Assembly: GCA_947000775.1 (NCBI GenBank)
Contig: CAMQGK010000634.1
Coordinates: 24,568,501-24,632,500, forward strand
DNA length: 64,000 nucleotides
Source of the DNA: Pterois miles
Taxonomy: Eukaryota > Chordata > Actinopteri > Perciformes > Scorpaenidae
Direction of reading: 5' to 3'
In this document: positions 27,701 to 36,300 of the stretch, in pieces
Position numbering within the stretch: position 1 is the first letter of the stretch
How the letters are laid out: each line of letters starts with the position of its first letter
Notes under the pieces: model-generated
Databases searched by the model: none
What the model was told of the DNA's origin: nothing
Seen by the model: only the letters and a program-made list of their open reading frames with translations
Translations under genes and position numbers: made by a program

Positions 27701-30700
27701 TTAAAGTTCTAAAATAGTGTACACTTAAGCTGCTAATTTTTTTTAGGTGGCTAAAATAAGTTTTTTCCGCTGCTTTACCTCGCCGTTAAACATTAAACGC
27801 CACCAGAGTACATTTTAAAAAGCAGCAGTTTTACCTCATAGAACGTAGAAGTATGAATACAACTCCACCTAAAAAAAAGTCCAAACTAACCCTTTCAGTT
27901 ATTTCCAAACACAGCACAGCTGACTCAGCTGGTGCTAGCATTAACATTAATCATAACCTTATTGATTAGCTTTGATTAGCTTACTTTGGTAACCTTCACC
28001 ACTGCTTTTTGCACCAGTTGAGATGGCGTTTCCATCTCCTAGCTATAGCTTTTATCGTACAGAAAGGAAAGTGGTATTGATCTTGTTCAACTCTCTGCAA
28101 GAAAGGGAAGTATCACTGTATCAATTATATACATTTCCAATTTACAAAGCGTATATATCAATGCATAATAGGCCTTGTTTGGTAATTTCATTATTCACAC
28201 CATGTCAGGTGGACATATTTGAACATTTTCCTCATTCATAATGTGCAGACTGGATGAGACGTCTGCGAAATGGATAGCATATTATCAAAGATCCTTGCTC
28301 CACAGCTGTGACTTTGACCAGGAAATCTGAAACGCATTGTGTGCAAGCGTGGGAGGGAGAAACTTCCCAACGTTTCTCTGATACCATCGTCGTTTTTGCC
28401 ATTCCCATGGTTTTTAAAGCTGAGTTGCTGTTTTGAAAGTGTTTTGATTGCCAAAAGCCTTTACCACGGCTATCTAGTTGCTTTTATGGCTCTGATCTAA
28501 CCATTAAGTGTCTGGTTTGGTAAATGGGGTTTGTGTGCAGGTCTTCCTCCTCTGTTCCACTGAGGAACATGTCCTGAGTGAAGTCACCTCCATGAGGTCA
28601 TGAGCTAAACATCTGGGAATGACAAAATCAGATTGACACTGTGCTGCTTTTTTTTTTTTTTTTACACAATGAGAGGAAATAAGAGAAGTGGGGATCGCAA
28701 ATGGGACTAAAAAATAGCAACTGAGCTCCTAGCAAATATGAAATGGTTTGGCTTGTGTTTCTTTTATTTAATCAAATTAATCAACAGATACAATGACTTA
28801 AAGGTGTAAGAGGATAAGAAACTAAAGAAAGCAAAAGACAGCGTGGCCTCTATTTGGCCCCTGGAAGGGGGAACGTCCGGAGCCGAACAGCAAAATGTCC
28901 TGATAAAGGGATCACACGGGATGTTTCTGAGATTGTCAATCCCCTGCATGTCTTTGAGCTGGCTTTGGCGTGAAGGCCAAGCGCAAGAAATACCACATGT
29001 AATAGTTTAAAGATGATGAAGGAGAGAGGAGCTCACTCTAGGAAACAGATGGAGGGTGTTGTTTAATCCACCTATGAGATCTCTGGTGTTATCATATCTG
29101 GCTCCTCTGTGGATTTGCTGATAGTACATTTATTCATGTCTTGAAAGGTACTGGGTAGTGGGAGAAAGTGTAGTATTCAGTATTATTTATTAGCAGCAGC
29201 ATGTGCATTTTTACAGGATGCCCATTTGTGACCTTAGAACTTCATGTATGAGTCATTAATAAACTTCAGGGGAAAAGTCAAAGGTACAGGTATCTGAAGA
29301 GGTTAAAACTCCAGCAACACCAGGCTTGTGGCCTTCAGGATGGTCACCGGCTGAAATACGCTGGTCTAAACAAGAAAGTTGTTCTGTAGATGAATCTGGC
29401 GACTGCTTTGTGTGTTCCACGATTATTGTTATCAACATTATATTTCACAATAACGCCACAGTTTGTTGCATGAGTTAATTTATTCTGTGGGAAAGCCACA
29501 GCCCCTAGATAGTGTCTTCGCCCACAAACATTAGCTATGCTAGCTAAACATTATTAATTTAGCTGGACTGACTGGTTTCACCATGTTAGGCTAACACTAG
29601 GTAGCTGTGTACTGCCCAGGTTCTTCCCAAACTCCAGGACATCATTACCTCCGCCAAGGAGGTTATGTTTTTGCTGGCATTTTTGCCGGCATTTATCTGT
29701 CTGTTTCTCTTGTATGTCAACGAATTTGATCTAGCTTTAATACTTGAGGAGATAGATCCAGAAGAAACCGCCAGGGGGGAAACTATGGTGCTTGGCGGAG
29801 GTCTGCACTCTCTGAGTGCTTTTCTAGTTGTCAAATGAAACGTTACATTGAAAGTAAAGGTAAGAGTAGAAAATTGTACATCTTAGGACAGCTTGCATTC
29901 AAATGTGTGCATTTTGTAGATTGATGGCACCGCAGTCAAGGGGATTTACTTCTGGCGTGTTCCCAGATCTCTGTATAAACTACGTTTGTTGCTGGAGTTT
30001 TGACCTCTTCAGACCTTTTCCCTTCACCATGCACCTTGGAAGTGAAGTTGTGCCAGAAACACTTACTCCACTTCCAAGGTACAGGTATCCCACAGATGTC
30101 CTCTGTTTGCCTAGAAAGACAAAATGTTTGCCAGAAGAATAACCACTGTTTAAATCCAATATTGCCACCGGCTACACCGACCACTGCAACAGTGAACTAG
30201 TAAAGAAGAAGAGAAGAACGGTGCAGTCTATGGAAATACTGAAGTTGATGGTTTTGACCCAGGCAAACATTTACCACACCACAGGGCCCCAAATTGGGCT
30301 CGGACATCACTAAAAATTGCCCCATGCATGTCAGGTAACACTGGTACCCCTTTCACTTTCCTTTCATCACCACTCTACCATTATTAGGGCCAAAAACAAT
30401 AATCTTTATTAATGCATCCAGTGTATCTTCCTTAATTCTTTTCATTCCCTTTCTGTCCTAAAGAGACGTGTCCCTAACAGGGATCACCTCCCTGCCGACC
30501 ACAGGTATGGATTCTCTCCGGGAGCTGAAGGCACGCAATGCCTGGGCCCTCAAGAAACTGCCGCCCATCAAGACCTTCAAACACCTCACCATCGCCAACC
30601 TTACCTACCCCAGCCACTGCTGCGGTTTCAAAAATCTCAAAAAGAAACGAGGGTGAGCTTTCGTCAATTCTTAATTTTGCATTCGGCGAATAGTGTTTGA

Positions 30701-32529
30701 AAGACAAACAGCATCAAGCAGAATGATCTTGTGTTTTTCGTTTATTTGGATGATCCACCTCAGTCAATGGGGCAGCTGCACTCGTATGGTGTGGATCTTG
30801 GCAAGGATTGAATCAACCCTCTGACGTGTTTACCTATAACTTCTTTCAGTGCTGCCATAATTAATGTCACTCATTGCTGTTATTGTAGGAAGAAGGCTGA
30901 GCCAGACTAATAATGACTCTCAAAACAGGAATTACTTTTCTTCAACTGGATATATAAATGAAATGATTTGATTTGACACTTAGTGCGAGTGAGGGTTGAA
31001 GCCAGGTCTGTGTATTTTTGTCCTATTTATGACTAAAGTATTACTTTATGAATTGAATCTCTATGTTTTTCAGCTTTTTGGAGTACCTCATCTGTAACCT
31101 GACTGCTTTCTATGACCAGCATCACAAGCGCTCCGTGGGGCCCCTCAACATGCCTTCCCTTCAAGGGGACGGTGTGGTGGAAACAATTCCAGACCAGGAG
31201 CCAAATGACGGAAGCCACAGAGAGACCCAGCAAGACTGGAGGAGAGGTGACTTCCATGGAAGTCTCCACTACCACACCTACTTTGGGGGCCAGCCAGATG
31301 AGGATGTGGGTTTCGGAGAGACCCTCAAAAACCCCCAGGAGGACACCAGCCAAGACTTTGACAGTCGTTACGATTATGTGGTGTGCGAGGAGGGAGAGGA
31401 GGTGGCGTGTGCACCAGTGCCCGATGAGTTCAACCCTTGTGAGGACATAATGGGTTTTGGCTTCCTGCGAGTGTCTGTGTGGTTTGTGAGTCTGCTGGCT
31501 GTTCTGGGAAATGTGGTGGTGCTGCTGGTGCTGCTCACTAGCCACTACAAGCTCTCGGTCTCGCGCTTCCTCATGTGTCACCTGGCCTTTGCAGATCTGT
31601 GCATGGGGATTTATCTGTTGCTTATTGCCTCTGTAGACCTTCACACACGAGCCGAGTACTTCAACCATGCCATAGATTGGCAGACGGGCCCCGGCTGTGG
31701 GCTTGCAGGGTTTTTTACAGTGTTTGCCAGCGAGCTGTCTGTCTACACCTTGACGGTGATCACTCTGGAGAGGTGGTACGCTATCACCTTTGCTATGCGG
31801 CTTGATCGTAAGCTGCGTCTGCATCACGCAGCAGCCGTGATGCTAGGGGGCTGGATCTTCTGCCTCCTGCTGGCCCTGCTCCCACTGGTTGGGGTGAGCA
31901 GTTACCAAAGGGTCAGCATCTGTCTCCCGATGGACACCCAGTCCACAGTGGCTCAGGTCTACATATTGTCAGTGCTGGTCCTTAACATCCTGGCCTTTCT
32001 TGTTATCTGTGCTTGCTACTTCAAGATCTACTGTGCAGTGCACAACCCTCACTACCGTTCTGGATCCAAAGATACCAACATCGCCAAGCGCATGGCTGTC
32101 CTCATCTTTACTGACTTTTTGTGTATGGCGCCTATCTCCTTCTATGCCATGTCAGCTGTGCTGGACCGGCCACTCATCACGGTCTCCAACTCCAAGATTT
32201 TATTGGTGCTTTTCTACCCGCTCAATTCCTGTGCCAACCCGTTCCTCTACGCCATCTTCACTAAGGCCTTCAGGGGGGACGTATTTATCCTCCTCAGTAA
32301 GGTGGGCCTTTGTCAGCAGCGAGCACAGCTGTTCAGGGGCCAGACAGTCTCATCAAAGGGCAGCAGCGGGACATCTCAGATCCGTAGAGACAAGGACAAG
32401 GTTAGGAAAGGTGGAAGCGGAGGCCAGGCAGAGGTTCCCATCCACCTGAAGAAGTGCTCTGGGCATACCTACCACCAAGCAGTCTGCCAACAGACGAGCC
32501 CTGAGGAGAGCAAGAGCCTGAACACGTGA
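8710..32529 (+). CDS. tshr: Thyrotropin (TSH) receptor, complete, ten coding exons, 778 residues
   Basis: Plasma-membrane receptor for thyroid-stimulating hormone that signals mainly through Gs and cAMP. Exons 8710-8879, 16670-16741, 17698-17772, 21223-21297, 22724-22798, 23269-23346, 23934-24002, 26793-26870, 30464-30652 and 31074-32529 join in frame. Exons 2-9 have the 72/75/75/75/75/78/69/78/189 bp sizes of mammalian TSHR. The product has a signal peptide (about residues 1-20), an N-terminal Cys cluster (C25, C29, C31, C41), leucine-rich repeats, the C283-C284 hinge pair, the YDY sulfation motif (Y393, Y395), DEFNPCEDIMG before TM1, ERW at the end of TM3 (526-528) and NPFLY in TM7 (682-686). 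DEFNPCEDIMG, the YDY region and RWYAITFAMRLDRK favour TSHR over the FSH or LH receptor. The hinge is 8 residues longer than in human and the tail ends SLNT. Confidence 0.97.
11332..11787. mobile_element. Non-autonomous DNA transposon (MITE) with GGGGAGACC termini
   Basis: A 456-bp element with inverted ends: GGGGAGACC(A)GGG on the left and CC(C)GGTCTCCCC on the right. It is flanked by TA on both sides, consistent with a Tc1/mariner-type TA target duplication. No coding capacity. Confidence 0.7.
11895..12301. mobile_element. MITE-like element with CATAGATGTGGGT termini
   Basis: A 407-bp element whose ends are inverted copies of AGTTGC(T)GTAAGC(C)CC followed by an exact CATAGATGTGGGT, with only a few mismatches between arms. 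Non-coding; the superfamily is not assigned. Confidence 0.65.
12693..12739. repeat. GT microsatellite
   Basis: A (TG)n run of about 23 units with one T interruption, in tshr intron 1. Confidence 0.9.
14330..14725 (+). repeat. Palindromic teleost repeat (family P), copy 1
   Basis: Contains the ordered blocks TTTTGGGAGATACGTTTAT, GCTAAATACGAATTTACA, GAAACAGGGCCAAACAGCC, AAAGGTAACAATATC and TTTTGCAGGCCAGCCAGGA. These recur near 15.5, 24.0, 24.7 and 63.5 kb. Non-coding. Confidence 0.6.
15520..15780 (+). repeat. Palindromic teleost repeat (family P), copy 2
   Basis: Carries GAAATACGTTATTTATT, the CGCTAAATATAAGCTA block and GATGGTAACAAAATCCACCT. A tail-like piece of the same family appears at about 16480-16580. 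Confidence 0.55.
16670..16741 (+). CDS. tshr: tshr exon 2 (leucine-rich repeat)
   Basis: A 72-bp exon encoding WLFETRLSSVPTEAFANMV and then NISR; N77 is a glycosylation sequon shared with human TSHR. Donor GTGAGT. Confidence 0.95.
17698..17772 (+). CDS. tshr: tshr exon 3 (leucine-rich repeat)
   Basis: A 75-bp exon encoding IYISVDVTLQRLERHSFHSL and then RKITH. The human N99 sequon (NLS) is replaced by SLR here. Confidence 0.95.
19338..19870 (+). repeat. Interspersed repeat (family C), copy 1
   Basis: Lies in tshr intron 3. Ordered blocks (TATACTGTACATAAAAAGTGG, then GCAACCAGAAGTGACACCAG, CATCACGCTGTATTG, GAGGAGTCGCCCCCTGCTGG, AAGTTTAAGGCA) all recur in the same order at 55.5-56.1 kb. Confidence 0.65.
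21223..21297 (+). CDS. tshr: tshr exon 4 (leucine-rich repeat)
   Basis: A 75-bp exon encoding IEIRNAKSLTYIDPEAFKNL and then PNLKY. The human N113 sequon is missing. Confidence 0.95.
21597..22420. repeat. Cluster of two MITE-like repeats in tshr intron 4
   Basis: 21597-22110 runs from GGCAGTTTCACA through CTCTGGTGCAGTTAAACCTCTGG to GTCAGTCAAACGGACTATAGC, the pattern of a teleost non-autonomous DNA element. 22228-22420 is a second, more GC-rich unit bounded by CCTTTCACACACGG and GTGAAAGACCC. Boundaries are approximate. Confidence 0.45.
22724..22798 (+). CDS. tshr: tshr exon 5 (leucine-rich repeat)
   Basis: A 75-bp exon encoding GIFNTGLSFFPDLSNIRSND and then MNFI. Acceptor CATCAG, donor GTAAGT. 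Confidence 0.95.
23269..23346 (+). CDS. tshr: tshr exon 6 (leucine-rich repeat)
   Basis: A 78-bp exon encoding EIVDHPYITEIPANSFRGIT and then SDVLT. The human N177 sequon is absent. Confidence 0.95.
23934..24002 (+). CDS. tshr: tshr exon 7 (leucine-rich repeat)
   Basis: A 69-bp exon encoding MLYGNGFREIQHHAFNGTKL and then DQ. The N198 sequon (NGT) is shared with human. Confidence 0.95.
24030..24867 (+). repeat. Family P repeat, copy 3, with an inserted segment
   Basis: Begins 30 bp after tshr exon 7. It has the AAATATGAAGCTACAGCCAGC, GTCCAAAGGTAACAAAATCC and (reversed) CTTCCTGGTTGGCCTGC blocks of the family. The stretch 24340-24650 is a different interspersed sequence. The right part is interrupted by the hAT element that follows. 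Confidence 0.5.
24868..25589 (+). mobile_element. hAT (Charlie8/GTF2IRD2-like) element, internally deleted
   Basis: A 722-bp element with CAGACCTGGGCA at the left and the reverse of CAGGGGAGGGCA at the right. It is flanked by CTATAGGT and GTATAGGT, an 8-bp target duplication with one mismatch. Inside it, 25139-25381 encodes a decayed N-terminal piece of a hAT transposase: KAVGLVCNKRVAVFKEYKLN, then HFETKH, a BED-finger region, and AEIQKQQGLFTK. The first zinc Cys (C in the usual CLVC) is Gly, and no catalytic domain remains, so it cannot move on its own. Confidence 0.75.
25139..25381 (+). pseudogene. hAT transposase N-terminal fragment (BED-finger region)
   Basis: About 80 codons resembling the N-terminus of Charlie8-type transposases and the derived domain in GTF2IRD2. 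A Gly replaces the first Cys of the zinc ligand pair, H29 and H34 are kept, and the frame ends well before any RNase H-like core. It sits inside tshr intron 7, so it is transposon debris and not a host gene. Confidence 0.65.
26793..26870 (+). CDS. tshr: tshr exon 8 (leucine-rich repeat)
   Basis: A 78-bp exon encoding DLHRNKYLSKMDERAFAGII and then SGPML. Acceptor TGTCCAG, donor GTAAGT. Confidence 0.95.
27320..27512 (+). mobile_element. 3' fragment of the same hAT family
   Basis: Blocks TAATGTAATTTTCTTAATAA, GATAAAATAGAGGTTACTTC and CCCCCCAGGAAAAATAA match 25437-25589 of the hAT element above. The 5' part is missing. Confidence 0.65.
27513..27900 (+). repeat. Family B repeat, copy 2
   Basis: In tshr intron 8. 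It shares GACCAGCAGCTCC, CACTTCCCTGTCAGAAAGG and GTGTACACTTAAG with copy 1 in the cep128 intron. It directly abuts the hAT fragment. Confidence 0.5.
29648..29801. mobile_element. Short inverted-repeat element (CCTCCGCCAAG termini)
   Basis: A 154-bp unit bounded by CCTCCGCCAAG and its exact reverse complement CTTGGCGGAGG, with TTTGCTGGCATTTTTGCCGG inside. This is a widespread animal repeat. It lies in tshr intron 8. Confidence 0.65.
30464..30652 (+). CDS. tshr: tshr exon 9 (last repeats and start of the hinge)
   Basis: A 189-bp exon encoding DVSLTGITSLPTTGMDSLRE through YPSHCCGF and KKKR. It holds C283-C284 and a sequon N276-L-T that human TSHR lacks. Confidence 0.95.
31074..32529 (+). CDS. 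tshr: tshr exon 10 (hinge, seven-helix domain, tail)
   Basis: A single 1,456-bp exon from residue 294 to the TGA at 32527. It contains N302, the YDY motif, all seven membrane helices, LAFAD of TM2, ERWYAITFAMRLDRK after TM3, CMAPISFYA of TM6 and NPFLY of TM7. The 92-residue tail is rich in Ser, Gly and Lys. Confidence 0.97.
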
Positions 32530-33375
32530 GCCAAGCACCAGCTCAAGGTAGTAAATCAAGACAGGTTCAGGTAGGAGATGAGAGGCCTGGAAGTGTTTGT
32601 GGACAGATCTGTTTGGATATTCAACAGAAAGCTTCAGTATTCTGTATCTGCTTCAGGCCAAGTTCAGCTGCTTTCACAATTTCGGCTGTGATGATTTTAC
32701 AGTTCCAGTTGTTGAGAATATCAAGTGTCGCTGAAATGAGAGCCCTACTTCATCTCACTTATAGTCCTTTGTATTTGGAGGGACAGACTAGAAAAGGACA
32801 GAGATTATTTTAAAGAGTGAAGATAAAAACTTAAAAATACATACAGTATATAACTATGAATGAAATCTATTTTTCAAGTATCTTTAATTCAGTTTAGCAT
32901 TGATATACAGGGAAATATAACAGATTTTTAAAAACACAATTTTCCCGTGACAAGAAGACCTTTCTGAGGTGCCCTATTCAAACTTGGTTGTGTTCAAGGA
33001 CAGCCCGCTGGCTCAGTGCTGTTCAGTGGAAACTTTATCCAGTTTATGAAAATGTAAAAACACTGCATTTGTTATTGTCTTATTAATACCTCTGTATATA
33101 ATATAAATACACAATTGTGTGTGGTGATTTATAAATGAAACAGGACACATTGTTGGGGTTTTTTTTGTCTGTTAACCTGAAAGTGAAAAGTAAATATAGA
33201 CAAGTATAGCATAGTACTTGACTGTGATGTTGGAAAGCAGTGTTTTCTGGACTCTGTACTTTATGTTTTGGTGGATTTGTACTGATAATTGTACTGTCAT
33301 GTGGCTTATACCTGCACCAAACTGATGTATCACTTTCTTGGATTCATTAAATGTTTGTGTACTTTTTTCTTTGTG
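32530..33375 (+). other. tshr: tshr 3' UTR (inferred)
   Basis: AT-rich sequence running from the stop codon to an ATTAAA at 33346-33351, followed by a GT/T-rich tract that suits cleavage and polyadenylation. No coding potential. Confidence 0.55.
33346..33351 (+). terminator. tshr: Candidate tshr polyadenylation signal ATTAAA
   Basis: ATTAAA about 0.8 kb after the stop codon, followed by TGTTTGTGTAC and a T-rich stretch. This is the second commonest poly(A) hexamer in vertebrates. Other sites further downstream cannot be excluded. Confidence 0.5.
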
Positions 33376-36300
33376 TTACTGTGAGTATTTTGAATGTATC
33401 CAAATATTTTTACTTCCACTTCTTTCACATTAATCTTGCAAAACAGTTTGCAGAAGTACGTCCTCATCTCCCCAGAGCATGTGATCCAATTACAAAAGTA
33501 AACACAGGACATATTTTGATTATTAGCAGTTTTCTACAAATTACAGACAGGTATGATAATCACAAATATATACTGTTAAAGCTTTGCCTCTCCTTTGGAA
33601 TGTCATGGTTGTTTTTCTAGTGTGAACGTGATATTTTTCCATCCTCTTACGGAAACAAGTGACTTATACAATCAGCAGAGATAGCTTTGCCTTCGCTGGG
33701 AGAGCTTAAAGCAAACACAGCTGAGACACGTGTGAGCTGCACCACTGTAACTTGTGCGATATTGAGCCATTATAAGTTAAAGGACACCCTCTGCCAATGG
33801 CAGCTTAACATCTGGTTAGCATTTCATCTGCTGGGTGACATTTTTTTCAAGGAAATATACAGACGATTGGGGGGGGGGGGCTTTCCAGGAAAGAGGGATC
33901 ATTTCAGAGATTTTTTAATTTTGCTTGCTAAGTCACCGTGAAGATATTCGACAGTTACACTGGACAGTTTGTTTCAGTATGGAAACTATAGTACAGCATT
34001 CCCAACTCTATACCACTCATGCACTGTCAAAGCATCAGTGAGATGAAACCTCAAAACTGGAAGGACTTTTAGTTTTAAAGCTGAAAAAAATGAAGAGTGG
34101 CATCTGCTCACTGTGTTCCAGACTTGACTCGCGCTGTAAATTCCTAACAGACTAACAGGACATCATTTTCAGCTGAATGTTTTCCACAGCTTCTTGTCCA
34201 TCTCCTCCAATCACCCATTTACAACAATTGCCTTTCAAATGCTAAGCACACCGAGCTGAAGCATGATGTGCCTGGCTGCATTTGTGAGGGGCCTCCTCCC
34301 TTCCACTGCCAGTTAATGTTAACGCACATCTCATACTTGTATCACGAGTGTGCTCATGTCAAGTTTGATCAAAATCACTGCACATTTGAAAGGATGACTG
34401 GACGAACACGAGGAGACTGGGGGTGGTGACATACCTGCCCTCTGAAACTACACCTCCACTTAGGATTCATGGGATTGTCAAGTGCTTTCTCAAAGTCATC
34501 AGGATTATCACACATAATATCAGAGATTATATCAGAGAAGCCAACAGACAGAAAGGGCCAAACGAACCCATCGAGACGTGGACTGGATTTATTTTGACAT
34601 TCTTCACGTAGTTGGTTCTCAGGCCTGCCTGATCATTCCTCCTCCGGTATGTCAAATAAACCCATCGCCAAGCCAATCCTCAAATAAGCAGGGCAGGACC
34701 CGATGATGCACCTAGGTAATATCAGATTATGTTGCTAAACTCAAACACAGTGGGAAAAGGATCATGAGAAGGACTGAACACAGAAACTGGTTTCTAGAAT
34801 AGCCTCGGTCGATTGGAGGAGGTCAGAGTCTTCAAGTATTCGTTCAGCTCTTGTTGCAGGGAACATTAAATCCCTGCATTTATGACGTCCTTCCTTACGT
34901 TCGTCCATGGGCCAGTGGGCATGGACGGCCCTCTTGAACAGTCAAGTTTCTCTTTCTCACAGAAAACTCTTGAATGACTACTAGAGTGAACCACAGAGTT
35001 GAAATCAGTGAAAACATTTGTCCCTGTGTTGTACTGAAAGCAGTTCTACTCACCAGCCATAACATTTAGGACAAGAGCTTTATATTTTCTACCGTCACCA
35101 AACATCTCACCATGCGGTTGATCCTGAACGAGGATGCAGGATTTTCATTACAAACCCATTCTCATTGCCCAGGTGGGGAGCACGGCATGCAACCAAAAGG
35201 ACTAAATAAGGACACCTGGCTAAAGGCCTTTGTCAAAAATAAAGTGTTTCAGTTTCTTGGGTGTGTTGCAGTTGGTGGTGAATTGGACTACTTGTGCACT
35301 GATCCTCACAAATTCTTGCTACAATTTACATTTTTGAAGTTCTCTTAATAGATACCAAAAGCTGCTCGGACTGTAAGTATCTGAGGTACACTAAGTATAC
35401 ACAGACTTGTATTCTTTGCAATACAATATTTGAACTTTTGTCTTTTGCCAAAGGTGATTGGCCCCATTCAGATTCACGAGGATCATCTTTTTTAGCAGCA
35501 GAGGTGTGGACTCAAATCACAGTGTTTGGACTTGAGTCAGACTGAAGAAAGCCACGAGACAAGATAACTGTGTACACTTTAATCTTTCCTCTGAAGTTGC
35601 CCACACATGATCAGTGGTAAAACCGCTCTGTACTGGCTATGCTATTGTTTTTCTACGGGGAGAGCAGTGGCGCCTGACTGGGCGAAAGCGCTACGCTTGG
35701 CATGTAAACATCTTCTTGTTTTTAAGTCTGACATTCATGAGCTGCTTGGTTTTTGCAGCCCCAGCAAATGCACAACACTTAGTAATCAAATGAACACGTC
35801 TACCATTTTCTAGACTGGAGGGGGGTAGATTTGATCCTACATACAATGAAACCAAGTTGTTTACGTCTGTATGACAATATTAAATGTCTATCTTAGTTTG
35901 AGCAGTTGACGTTTATAAGGGTAGTTGTATGGAACTTACATTTGGATGGAGTGTGATCATGGCGAACAAAAATAGCGTGTCGGACATGGCTGTTGGAGGG
36001 TTATATAACCTTCTTCCACTCCCCGCTAACTGGTTTAGGATGGCACGTCATATGGCGAATCCTCCACGTGAAGGTGCAAACAGAAAAAAGTGGGTAGGTT
36101 CAAATTATTGTCGCTGACCTTTCAAAGTGCAACCAATTAGATAAGAACTGTATGTGACGTAGCCACTTTCTGATGACATACCTGCTCATATATACACATA
36201 TGTGTGTACCTCCGCTGGTGATAAAGAGCATCTGAAGGCAGCTTCATTCATATTGTTGCACTTTGTGCATAAAAAAGTGACAGAGGTAACTGTGTGAAGA

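Noticed and set aside
31033..31827. 264-codon open frame on the minus strand
   Set aside because: It is the antisense shadow of tshr exon 10.
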